Shown piece after piece: positions 48,201-60,694 of a DNA stretch of 64,000 bases. The notes beneath the pieces were generated by a model. That model searched no databases, was not told where the DNA came from, and saw only the letters and a program-made list of their open reading frames with translations. The stretch lies in contig CM036223.1 in the NCBI GenBank assembly GCA_020631735.1, positions 12,153,356-12,217,355 on the forward strand. Reading direction: 5' to 3'. Source of the DNA: Saccharum officinarum. Its lineage: Eukaryota; Streptophyta; Magnoliopsida; Poales; Poaceae. Made by a program: the position numbers and the translations under genes. The first letter of the stretch is position 1. Each line of letters starts with the position of its first letter.

Positions 48201-49204
48201 ACTGGTGTGGAAGGGGGGTAACGGGGACGCGAAGAGTGAGCCCAAGGTGCGTCCTGGCAGTCGGGCGGTCCCTGGGTAGTGCGATCCATGATTGTTATCC
48301 CGCGGCTTCTCGGAAAGTGTCATTGGTGATCTACGCGACCCTGACGGGGGAAGCATGGTTTGTGTGAGGAATAAATCTCCAGCTGGATAGGAATTCGATT
48401 CGAATCGCCGTCGCTCCCGGTTAGTGAGCACTTGACTCGAGCTATGGCATCGTAGTTTTAATGATGGAACACGGATGGTTATGGGATAATGTTGGAAAGG
48501 CCAAACCTGAGATGGTAATCTTTGATGTTAATGGTTAATCAAGTGTTTGTTTTAGTCATAGGTGCTCATTTAGCATGAATAGGTTGTCCTAAAAATGATG
48601 CTAAAGACACTTATCCTTAGTCATTCATAACAACTTGTGCTTTTCGCAAAGGAGTCAAGCCAATCCACTATGTAAAGCCTTGCATGCTCCTTGGTGTCAT
48701 GTTATTTCTGGTTTATGACGGGTAAGTCTAGCTGAGTACATTCTCGTACTCAGGGCGTTGTTCCCATTGTTGTTGCAGATGGTCAGATGTACTACGGGTA
48801 CTGCTCCAACTGTCTGTATCCGGCGATGGGTGACAACTAGGACCTTGGGCAAGGGTCTTTCTGTTTGTCTTATCTACTGCTTTTGTGGACCATGACTATC
48901 GACTAGCACTGTAACTGAACTAAGTGTGTGTGCGTAAAATTATTTGCTTCCGCTACTTTATGTTGAACTATGTTGTAATAACTTTTATTTCAGAACTCCG
49001 ATGTATCTTACCTTTTTGATCAGATTTGTGTATCGTGTGAATTGTGGCTGCTAAATCAGTACGATCTTGGTTGTATGTTAGTGGTTTTGAAATCCTTCGT
49101 GACTTCACGGAATCTCGGGTTATATGGGCTTAAGTTTGTTAAATTAACCGCCTCGGTGGAAGATTTTCTTACTTAATTTCGTATAATTACGTTGATCCGT
49201 TACA
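45225..49204 (+). mobile_element. 3' LTR of element A, 3980 bp
   Basis: Same boundaries as the 5' LTR (TGTAACACCC to GTTACA), followed by the TGATT duplication at 49205-49209. It lacks the 29-bp hairpin segment and has a few other one- or two-base indels relative to the 5' LTR. The GC-rich block is at about 45715-46545 and the splice-donor-like cggcaagGTAAGC is retained near 46090-46102. Confidence 0.93.
47573..47749 (+). other. Acidic LTR-borne reading frame, 3' LTR copy (open)
   Basis: Open version of the frame at 36913-37099, Glu/Gln-rich and ending in FEKGKPQSILSLLNL before a stop. It is preceded by an acceptor-like tgcatcatacag. No domain is recognised; its function, if any, is unknown. 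Confidence 0.3.
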
Positions 49205-49209
49205 TGATT
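49205..49209. repeat. TGATT target-site duplication of element A, right copy
   Basis: Matches 34539-34543 exactly. Together with the uninterrupted site in element B it proves a 5-bp staggered insertion. Confidence 0.95.
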
Positions 49210-50594
49210 CTATAATCACATAGGTCAAATAAAGCAAACATTCAGATTTGTTCTGAACATGAGCAGATTCTGACAACAAACTTCTAAAATTTATAACTCT
49301 CAAACCATAAGACCTAGGGTCATAAAATTTTTGGACAAGCTAGATAAGTAAGTTAGCTACAACTTTGGTATTCTCTATAACTACAGAAAACACCATTATG
49401 ATCATAAAAGCATCACTACAACAGAAACAGTTCTAGCAGCCAACGTTTAATAAGCAAAACAAAGCTTGCCTTTGTTCTACTTAACAAGAGAGCACACAAA
49501 CATATTATTCTAGCAGCTCTAAACATTATTACCTTAGACCAACACCAATTTAATTCATTTATGAGAATCCATAATTATTTAAGTGAGGTCTAAAGCATTG
49601 GCAAACGCTTGGGTGAACAACATATCCACCACTTGGCTAAGCTAGAGGATATCTCTAAGTTCAAGCATGTAGCCACACTTATTTCTAGTAAGGCTAAGCA
49701 CATATTTTTCTCAAACAACATGGAACAAGGCATTTTTGTTTTACTTCACTCAAGAAAGATAGTGTAACACATTGATCACAAGTTACACACTATAGAACAA
49801 GGGTGAGAAGAGTATAGCCATGCATAAAGCAACAATCATGATAATGCATGCTTCGTCCTATTCGTCCTCACAAGACTGCCAATCTAAGGTGGCGATCACG
49901 TTCTATGTCGGTGGCATAACACGCACTCTCTCAATATATAGCTAGTCGTCAGCTACATTTAACTTACGCATTCGTGGTTAGCGTACCTGCAGAAAAGTTT
50001 CATTGCAGCCCAACATTCCCCAAATATAGCACACAATGAAATAGGAAGATAAAATTCTAAGCACTCCCATATACATATACCCCTGTATACGTACATGTAG
50101 CACCAAAACTACCTGAATCATTCGATCACCCACAATTAAGTACCTTCATATATACATGTGTGTAACATGTAGATAATCCAGTAACCAAAACTAACTCTCC
50201 CCTAGACCGTAGTTTGTACAGTCATGCTCTCACAACTCACACTTACCTGAGCGTAGATGCGATGTTGCATAAAAGTAAACTAGCAACATATATGACTATT
50301 TCATATATGAAGGCTACCTCTAATCTGACACACCGGGTAGCATAGTGTGGGAGAGTCATGACACATACATACCTTGGCCTGGGCGTAGATGCATAAATGA
50401 AAAACTCCCAAGTTAGTACTTATATAAGCCACCTAATAATCCTTATATGGGCATAAGGAAATTGACCACTGGCATACTTAGGTTTAAAATTTAGATTTGA
50501 CAAACCTATATATAACTATAAGTTGATAACACTGATTTTATAAAACAAAACCATTGTTTTAAATACACATATGACAAGTTTAATGTTGAATCTT

Positions 50595-50606
50595 GCTCCG
50601 ATACCA
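50595..50606 (-). other. Primer-binding site of element C
   Basis: The minus strand reads TGGTATCGGAGC, 11 of 12 positions of the plant initiator-Met tRNA complement, two bases inside the LTR edge. Confidence 0.85.
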
Positions 50607-50608
50607 GC

Positions 50609-53600
50609 TGTAACGGAACCGTCCAAATTATAAGAGCACAAGTACAAAAACAATCACCGAAATGATCAAATTCTCGCACTTGAGCCCATATAACTCCGGT
50701 AGTCCAATGGGACCATGAGGGATTTCAAACCAACCAACATACAAGCCAAGATCGTAGTGATTCAACATAACAAGTCACATGTTACAACCATTTCGCAAGT
50801 AATTCAATATACATCGGAGTTCAACATAGTTATTAGAACTTACATTGAAAAGTAGCGGAAGCAAAGTAATTTGAAACTAACATTATTCTTATTTCAAATA
50901 CATGTCAGTACCACTGTCGACTTCCAACAAAAGCATTAGAGATAAGATAACTTAGACGGATCACGCCCGTGATCACACTCCGCCTCTACGGCAGGAGCCA
51001 ACCAACTCTTGCAGTAACCATGATACTTCACAACCTGCAACAAGTGGGGAATAAAACCCTGAGTACAAGAAGGTACTCAGCTAGACTTACCCGTCAGAAA
51101 CCAGAAATAAGGTGACACCAAGGATTATGCAAGGCTGATATAAAGTGGGGCTAGCTTGACAACATTTTGCATAAAAAGCTTAATATAGATGATCAATCAT
51201 TAATGCTTAAGCATCAAGTTAATTATTATTAACCTATCATCTATATTAGAACCTGTACTAGAGCACTCACTTTATTAGGAGCAAACAATATTAACCATAG
51301 CAGGTATAAATTTAGGCAACCTTTCCATCGTGATCCAATTTACCATCAGTTCAATTTAATTGAATCTACGTTGCCGCTGCTCAAGTCAAGTGCTCACTAA
51401 CCGGGAGCGACGGCGATTCGAATCAAATTCCTATCCAGCTGGAGGGGTATTTCTAACACTCACCGCGTAGGCCCCTGCCAGGGTCGCACAAGCCACCTTT
51501 TCATATGATTCAGGAATCACGGGTCCGAATGATGTCGCGACCCCAAGGGCGACACTCTGCCAGGTGATAGGGACTCTAACCCCCCCTTGGTCTCACGCCA
51601 ATGTCCCCAAGCACATCCTTTCTCTCCTCCAAGAAGCAACCTACCATTCGATTCCCGGCCTGAATCACATTACTCGGCTTCGCGGTCGGAACGGCTTATC
51701 CGACCAACTAAGTGTTAGACTGCGTTCAACATGACTCAAGGACATACAGCGAATTGGTCCTTAAATGACTCAGACGGGGATAGATCCACACCCAAGACCT
51801 CCATGCCTTGTTGCTTCACTATCGTCATCCCGCCCAGTCTCATTTCATTTTATTAACACATGGTTCCATTCCACGATAGCAAATATAGCCAACCGTGCCA
51901 TATATGAATATCCCTATATCTCGCAGGTGACAGGAAATCACCTGACTTCTACCGCTTAAAGCAGGGCTAAGCATCTACTCGATCCTAGTCTATGTAGGAT
52001 TCAAGGATTCATATATCTGGACAAGGAATGATATAATGCAGCAAGGTTTTCAACCAACTCCTACCACTTAATGCAACAATACTTATAACATAAATAGAAT
52101 TAATTGCTTTGAAGATAGGAGGCTTATAATGCTCCGGGGCTTGCCTGGGATCCGACTCAAGTTAGAGTATGTCAGATGAAGTCACTTGGCGAGCAACCTC
52201 CAATCTACCACTTGTCCGGTCCTTCTATCTTCCGGTTTGGATCCACCAAACACCGTCTTTGGGTTTGGCTCCAACGCCACATCCTTCACACGTTTCTGCT
52301 AGCGTACCTATATGAGATGCAACAATGCATATGTATGAATGCATAGAAGTGCAATAACAAAGAAATCAAACAAGTATACCAAAGTTCTCATAAACACATA
52401 GAGCTAATTAACTTAATCCACAATAGGGCATAACATAGAAGATTGCAAATACATCAATCAAGACACAAGTCTTATAAGATCCTAGGGTACCAAACCAAGT
52501 ACCAACAAATATAGGTGTCACACTTCAATACACAAGCATGGCAAAGTTAATCAAAGCACTAGAACTAGAAATTGCTACCTTCTGGACATCAGACCAACAG
52601 CTGAGTAATTTAATCATAACTGGAGATCTACAACTCTAAATGACTTGCAAGAAGACATTATGGAAAGCTTATGAAATTATCTAAATTCCATTTATAAACA
52701 TCACAGCATGATTCCAAAGTTTAACATGTCGAATTTACACAAATACCGAAACTGGTCTAACAAGACAGAGAGCAAGCAATTCTATAACCTAACTTTAAAC
52801 AGCTGTAGTTTCTAAACCATATGGCCAAATGCCACCAAATTTTAACAGCAGCTAGATATATAAATTATCTACAACTTTTGTATAAACAAGTTTCACAATA
52901 GAGCACATTATCATGAAGAACTTTGCTAAGTTCCCAGATCTGTCCAGAAACCATATCGGCAAGAAAATAATTGTTAACTTATGTTGCAAGTACATAATTA
53001 GGTAAAACCAACTTTACCAACATTTCATATATGACTAATGAACGCCAGAAAACATAGTGTCAATTACTAAATAAATTCTTTTAATACATTTTCTTAATTT
53101 ATTTAGATAAATAGATGGAATTATGAACACCTATCAAAAGTGCACAATAAATTCTACCAAAATTATAGTGGTCTAATAATGCTTTCAAAAGTCTACTGTA
53201 CAAATTTCAAGCCATTTAGATAAGTATATCAACCTCTATGAAAAAGACAATCACTATTGAAATAAATCATGTGAGAACAGGTAAAACCTAAAACTCAATA
53301 TTTTCTGTGAAAACATGGCCATAGAATGAACCAAAATGATAGAGAAACATCATACTAAGGTAATGGATCAACATTTTCTATTTTATCATTTATATATTAT
53401 TTATAAGCTATTTATCAAGCTATAAACAAGTTAAATCAATAACTTGAGCATACAGTAAGCAATGACCATGAAATTTATACCACAGTACATCCATAGCATA
53501 ACAAGCCTACCCTAAAAATTTCACATCAATTGGAGCAGCACAACTCAAGATATAAAAATAACAAGCAATATAATGTAATTTCTTATTTATCAAGGTCCAA

Positions 53601-55697
53601 TCAAAACCCTAAGAAAACAGTGAACAAATAGTGTGTTTAATATTTTTACTAGCAAGTACATGTCATCACAAAATTAACAAAACAAGAATCACTATTTTTG
53701 GATGTCTAAAACTCCAGATCTTGCTCTGGTTAGGTTTAAAGGCATTTCTAGAGCATTTTTAAAACATAAATAAAGACATCAGAAAACATCTACAAACATG
53801 TAACCTTTTATGACTCTATTACATAGATCTCTTCTCAAGGTTTCCAAAAAGTCCACTTTTACTATTTTTTGGAGTCTCCTAGTATGAGATATGAATATTT
53901 GAAGATTTACATGAAATCTGAAATTCAAAATCGGAATTACTCAAACCCTAATGAAATCGCTAGGCGCACCCGAACGTGTACCCCATCCCTGCCATTCATA
54001 AAGCTGCCTCGCGGGACCCGCTGGACCACTGGGTCCACTTGTCACCCACACCAAGAAACAGAGAAGAGGTACCAGCATCCTCTTCCTTCGGTGAAAGCAG
54101 AGAAGGAGGGGGTGACCGCCGGAGCTACCGGTCGGCTCAACCATCGAGGAGCTCGCCGGCGTTCAGGGCTGGACCACTCGGTAGGGAGAGGCCCATGATG
54201 ACGGCGCACCTCTCGTCGAGCACGCCATGCCCAGAGATGACCTGCTGGCCTTCCCCCTCCCCCAGCTGCGGCACGGCGGCCGATGGCGCTTGCGGCACCA
54301 GCGACGGCGAGGCACCGGCGGCGAGGAAAAACGAGCACCCGGTGGAGGAGAGAGAAGCAAGCCTAGCGGGGCTTTAGGTGAGGCACAGGAGAGTTTGAGT
54401 GGGGGTGAACGGTGGTGGATAGAGAGCTTGGCCACCGGTAATGGCTGGCCGCGGCGGCGAGCTTCGGAAGCTCGAGCTGAGCGCGCGAGAAGTAGAGGAG
54501 AGGGACTAGGGGGAGCAGCGATGGGCGAGAAGAAGGAATGAGGGCACACCTAGGCACGCCCTATCGTCATAGACGCGGACAGAGGAGGTGGAGAGGTCGA
54601 CAATGGCGAGGTGTACTCGGTGCATGGACGCCACGTCCATCCCTTAGGGGACATCTGTCGAGCACGTGGCGGGCTTCGGTGAGGCCATATTGTGACGCCG
54701 TTTTGGGCTAGCTACGGGCCGAACTGGATCATGGGCCCAAAACAAAGTCTGATCTACAGATAATACTCTCCAACTTTGATGAAGGTATCTCGGCCTGTAG
54801 AGCAATAGATCAGCGGGTAATTAGTCCCCAATATGGCAATGTCAACGTTTTGAAAATGGTCACGGAAACTCGCCTTCGGAGGTCAAAACTCGGTCAAACT
54901 CAGTGCAACTTTTTGCATGCTCTTCTCCATAATATAACCTTCAACTTTTATTTTTGGACCAACTCAAGTTGCTTAACAAATTTTGGAGAACGCGGAATGC
55001 CAATGTCGAAGACACTGAAATCAGAGCTTTAAAATTGTTAAGTGTTGGAAACAGTCCCAAATCTGACTTGTGGGTCCTTTTTTATCATGTTCCACACATT
55101 TTCATGACTTGACTCTTAAACAAAATTTGTTCCTTATAAAATTCTCTACAACTTTGTAAAAGGGTGCATAGTCATGCAAAGCTTCTATGTCACACTTTTG
55201 AAACGGTCAAACAAAAGTGTTCTAGGGTCCATACACGGTCAACCATCACTTAGAAGCACATTTAGGCAAAATGATCAACATGAACATTGTTCCATTAAGT
55301 TCCCTAAGTGTAGTTAAGGTGTTGTAGAGTTCATCTAGAGTAATTTGGACAATTTGCAAGGTTTGGTTGATGATCTATAGTTCCATTAACTTAATGGGAC
55401 AGATTCCAATAGGAATGGAACTTATCATTTCATGTGACTTTTTGATTCCAAACTTTATGAAACTTTTCCAGGGATCAATATAGATAGTTATTGATGTGAG
55501 ACATGTGAATATACTTTGATAACAAACCCAAGCATATATCTTTTAATTGAGCCTATATGTAAGCAAGGGTGCAACATCCAAGTTTCGATTAGGGTTTACT
55601 TCCATAGGTTTGACTTGGCATTGTCATCTCCACTTAATCTATCATGTTTAAGCTCAAACCCACTACTTAGTGAATGATAAACACCTGGGGTGTTACA
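50609..55697 (-). mobile_element. 5' LTR of element C (LTR3), 5089 bp
   Basis: Full-length and nearly identical to 1857-6944. It begins TGTAACGG at the PBS side and ends GGGGTGTTACA at 55697, where satellite resumes with CCCGT. It is of the B/C type throughout. This matters because the LTR at 23462-27446, which would be its partner by target-site duplication, is the divergent D type. Confidence 0.9.
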
Positions 55698-58600
55698 CCC
55701 GTGTTATGAAACGAGTTGGTTGTGACAGGAATGACACATCTCATGTTAGGGTGGAGAGCTTACATGAAGGCAGTATCAATTACGTCGTACAACCACGCCG
55801 TTAAGGTACCGTGATGGCCGTGACATCGAAAACAGCCGATTCAGATGTCGTGGCAAATGTAAAACCTTGAGAAACTTGCCTTCTGGAAATGGAATCGAGC
55901 TAGTTTTTTTTCTAGCTATAGAACTATAGGCCTCATCCTAGGGAACCTGAGTTCACAAAAGTGGGTCCCTAGAGACTTTTCTAAAATTAACTTATCATAG
56001 GCAACAAAGCAGTGTTTATTTTGGTGAAATCATGCAATTCCGTCAAAGATGTCTGGGTCCACCCGTGTTATGAAATGAGTTGGTTGTGATAGGAATGGCA
56101 CATCTCATATTAGGGTGGATAGCTTAGATGAAGTCAGTATCAATTATGTCGCACAACCACACCGTTAAGGTACCGTGATGGCCGCAACACCGGAAACTAC
56201 CGATTTAGATGTCATGGCAAATGTAAAACCTTAAGAAATTTGCCTTCTGGACATGGAATCAAGCTAGTTTTTTTCATGACTATAGAACTATAGGCCTCAC
56301 CCTAGGGAACCTAAATTGGCAAAAGTGGGTTATTGGAGATTTTTTCTAAAAATAACTTATCATAGGCAACAAAGTAGTGTTTGTTTCGGTGAAATAATGC
56401 AATTCCATCAAAGATGTCTGGCTCTACCCGTGTTATGAAATGGGTTGGCTGTGATAGGAATGACACATCACATGTTAGGGTGGAGAGCTTTGATGAAGTT
56501 ATTATCAACTACGTCACACAATCACATAGTTTATATACCGTGATGGCCGCAACACTAGGACTGCCGATGCATATGTTGTGGCAAATGTAAAACCTTGAGA
56601 ACTTTGCCTTCTGGACATAGAATCAAGCTAGTTTTTTTCATGGTTGTAGAACTACAGGCCTCACCCTAGGAAACCTAAATTGGCCAAAGTGGATCCCTAG
56701 AGACTTTTCTAAAAATAACTTATCATAGGCAATAAAGCAGTGTTTATTTTGGTGAAATCAAGCAATTCCGTCAAAGATGTCTGGGTTCACCCGTGTTATG
56801 AAACGAGTTGGTTGTGACAGGAATGACACATCTCATATTAGGGTGGAGAGCTTACATGAAGGCAGTATCAATTACGTCGTACAACCACGCCGTTAAGGTA
56901 CCGTGATGGCCGTGACATCGAAAACAGCCGATTTAGATGTCGTGGCAAATGTAAAACCTTGAGAAACTTGCCTTCTGGAAATGGAATCAAGCTAGTTTTT
57001 TCTAGCTATAGAACTATAGGCCTCATCCTAGGGAACCTGAGTTCACAAAAGTGGGTCCCTAGAGACTTTTCTAAAATTAACTTATCATAGGCAACAAAGC
57101 AGTGTTTGTTTTGGTGAAATCATGCAATTCCGTCAAAGATGTCTGGGTCCACCCGTGTTAGGAAATGAGTTGGTTGTGATAGGAATGGAACATCTCATGT
57201 TAGGGTGGGGAGCTTAGATGAAGTTAGTATCAATTATGTTGCACAACCACACCGTTAAGGTACCGTGATGGCCGCAACACCGGAAATTGCCGATTCAGAT
57301 GTCATGGCAAATGTAAAACCTTAAGAAATTTGCCTTCTAGACATGGAATCAAGCTAGTTTTTTTCATTACTATAGAGCTATAGGCCTCACCCTAGGGAAC
57401 CTAAATTGGCAAAAGTGGGTTATTAGAGATTTTTTCTAAAAATAACTTATCATAGGCAACAAAGTAGTGTTTGTTTCGGTGAAATAATGCAATTCCATTA
57501 AAGATGTCTGGCTCCACCCGTGTTATGAAATGAGTTGGTTGTGATAGGAATGACACATCTCATGTTAGGGTGGAGAGCTTTGATGAAGTTATTATCAACT
57601 ACGTCACACAATCACGTAGTCAATATACCGTGATGGCCGCGACACTAGGACTGCTGATGCATATGTTGTGGCAAATGTAAAACCTTTTGAACTTTGCCTT
57701 CTGGACATGGAGTCAAGCTAGTTTTTTTTCATGGTTGTAGAACTACAGGCCTCACCCTAGGAAACCTAAATTGGCCAAAGTGGATCCCTAGAGACCTTTC
57801 TAAAAATAACTTATCATAGGTAATAAAGCAGTGTTTATTTTGGTGAAATCAAGCAATTCCGTCAAAGATGTCTGGGTTCACCCATGTTACGAAACGAGTT
57901 GTTCGTGATAGGAATGGCACATCTCATGTTAGGGTGGAGAGCTTACATGAAGGTAGTATCAATTACGTCGTACAACCACGCCGTTAAGGTACTGTAATTG
58001 TCGTGACATCGAAAATAGCCAGTTCAGATGTCGTGGCAAATGTAAAACCTTGAGAAACTTGCCTTCTAGAAATGGAATCGTGCTAGTTTTTTTATGGCTA
58101 TAGAACTATAGGCCTCATCCTAGGGAAGCTGAGTTCACAAAAGTGGGTCCCTAGAGACTTTTTTAAAATTAACTTATCATAGGCAACAAAGCAGTGTTTG
58201 TTTTGGTGAAATCATGCAATTCCGTCAAAGATGTCTAGGTCCACCCGTGTTATGAAATGAGTTGGTTGTGATAGGAATGACACATCTCATGTTAGGGTGG
58301 AGAGCTTAGATGAAGTCTGTATCAATTATGTCACACAACCACACTGTTAAGGTACCGTGACGGCCGCAACATCGGAAACTTCCGATTCAGATGTCATGGC
58401 AAATGTAAAACCGTGAGAAATTTGCCTTCTAGACATGGAATCAACCTAGTTTTTTTTTGTGACTATAGAACTATAGGCCTCACCCTAGGGAACCTAAATT
58501 GGCAAAAGTGGGTTATTAGAGATTTTTTCTAAAAATAACTTATCATAGGCAACAAAGCAGAGTTTGTTTCGGTGAAATAATGCAATTCCATCAAAGATGT

Positions 58601-60694
58601 CTGACTCCACCCGTGTTATGAAATGAGTTGGTTGTGATAGGAATGATACATCTCATGTTAGGGTGGAGAGCTTTGATGAAGTTATTATCAACTACGTCAC
58701 ACAATCACATAGTTAATATACCGTGATGGCCACGACAGTTGGACTGCCGATGCATATGTTGTGGCAAATGTAAAACTTTGAGAACTTTGTCTTCTAGACA
58801 TGGACTCAAGCTAGTTTTTTTTCATGGTTGTAGAACTACAGGCCTCACCCTAGGAAACCTAAATTGGGAAAAGGGGATCATTGGAGACTTTTCTAAAAAT
58901 AACTTATCATAGGCAATAAAGTAGTGTTTATTTTGGTGAAATCAAGCAATTCCGTCAAAGATGTCTGGGTTCACCCGTGTTATGAAATGAGTTGGTTGTG
59001 ATAGGAATGGCACATCTCATGTTAGGGTGGAGAGCTTACATGAAGGCAGTATCAATTATGTTGTACAACCACACCGTTAAGGTACCGTGATGGCCGTGAC
59101 ATCGAAAATAGCCGATTCAGATGTCGTGGCAAATGTAAAACCTTGAGAATCTTGCCTTCTAGAAATGGAATCGAGCTAGTTTTTTTATGGCTATAGAACA
59201 ATAGGCCTCATCCTAGGGAACCTGAGTTCACAAAAGTGGGTCCCTAGAGACGTTTCTAAAATTAACTTATCATAGGCAACAAAGTAGTGTTTGTTTCGGT
59301 GAAATAATGCAATTCCGTCAAAGATGTCTGGCTCCACCCGTGTTATGAAATGGGTTGGTTGTGATAGGAATGACACATCTCATGTTCGGGTGGAGAGCTT
59401 TGATGAACTTATTATCAACTATGTCACAATCACGTAGTTAATATACCGTGATGGCCGTGACACTAGGACTGCCGATGCATATATTGTGGCAAATGTAAAA
59501 CCTTGAGAACTTTGCCTTCTGGACTTGGAATCAAGCTAGTTTTTTTCATGGTTGTAGAACTACAGGCCTCACCCTAGGAAACCTAAATTGTCCAAAGTGG
59601 ATCCCTAGAGACTTTTCTAAAAATAACTTATCATAGGCAATAAAGCAGTGTTTATTTTGGTGAAATCAAGCAATTCCGTCAAAGATGTCTGGGTTCACCC
59701 ATGTTACGAAATGAGTTGGTTGTGACAGGAATGACACATCTCATGTCAGGGTGGAGAGCTTACAAGAAGGCAATATCAATTACATCGTACAACCACGCCA
59801 TTAAGGTACCGTGATGGCCGTGACATCGAAAACAGCCGATTCAGATGTCGTGGCAAATGTAAAACCTTGAGAAACTTGCCTTCTGGAAATGGAATCGAGC
59901 TAGTTTTTTTATGGCTATAGAACTATAAGCCTCATCCTAGGGAACCTGAGTTCACGAAAGTGGGTCCCTAGAGACCTTTCTAAAATTAACTTATCATAGG
60001 CAACAAAGCAGTGTTTGTTTTTTTGAAATCATGCAATTCCGTCAAAGATGTCTAGGTCCACCCGTGTTATGAAATGAGTTGGTTGTGATAGGAATGGCAC
60101 ATCTCATGTTAGGGTGGAGAGCTTAGATGAAGTCATTATCAATTATGTCGCACAACCACACCGTTAAGGTACCGTGATGGCCGCAACACCGGAAACTATC
60201 GATTCAGATGTCGTGGCAAATGTAAAACCTTAAGAAATTTGCCTTCTGGACATGGAATCAAGCTAGTTTTTTTCATGACTATAGAACTATAGGCCTCACC
60301 CTAGGGAACCTAAATTGGCAAAAGTGGGATATTAGAAATTTTTTTCTAAAAATAACTTATCATAGGCAATAAAGTAGTGTTTGTTTCAGTGAAATAATGC
60401 AATTCTATCAAAGATGTCTAGCTCCACCCGTGTTATGAAATGGGTTGGTTGTGATAGGAATGACACATCTCATGTTAGGGTGGAGAGCTTTGATGAAGTT
60501 ATTATCAACTATGTCACACAATCACGTAGTTAATATACCGTGATGGCTGCGACACTAGGACTGCCGATGCATATATTGTGGCAAATGTAAAACCTTGAGA
60601 ACTTTGCCTTCTGGACATGGAATCAAGCTAGTTTTTTTCATGGTTGTAGAACTACAGGCCTCACCCTAGGAAACCTAAATTGGCCAAAGTGGAT
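55698..60694. repeat. Satellite array 2: about 364-bp monomers, X-Y-Z trimer order, about 13.7 copies
   Basis: Same family as array 1. Landmarks cataggc lie at 55996, 56361, 56724, 57086, 57451, 57815, 58178, 58544, 58908, 59271, 59632, 59995 and 60361. Types run Z(partial)-X-Y-Z-X-Y-Z-X-Y-Z-Y-Z-X-Y. There is one missing X around 59271, and the last Y is cut at 60694. No amplified pentamer is seen here and monomers are more heterogeneous than in 17133-22115. The first five bases (CCCGT) are the right copy of the candidate target-site duplication. Confidence 0.93.

Larger units (their letters stand above)
34544..49204 (+). mobile_element. Element A: nested Tekay/Del-type chromovirus (Ty3-gypsy), 14.66 kb, with an extra H3-tail ORF
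   Basis: A complete LTR retrotransposon inserted into element C in the opposite orientation. It has 4012-bp and 3980-bp LTRs and a 6.67-kb interior. The order is PBS, leader, H3-tail-like ORF, gag-PR-RT-RH-IN, chromodomain, PPT. The two LTRs differ by roughly 35 substitutions by eye plus a 29-bp indel, so the insertion is young on a plant timescale. The interior order PR-RT-RH-IN with a C-terminal chromodomain, the long LTRs and the TGTAACACCC terminus fit the Tekay/Del clade. The polyprotein is interrupted twice, so this copy is probably not autonomous now unless the breaks are sequencing errors. Confidence 0.93.
49205..50608 (-). mobile_element. Element C internal region, right part (PBS and leader side)
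   Basis: Starts with the second TGATT of the element A target and is nearly identical to 10667-12070 of element B. It contains the leader homologous to that of element A, with the candidate intron donor near 50246 and acceptor near 49987 (minus strand). No protein coding is evident. Confidence 0.85.
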
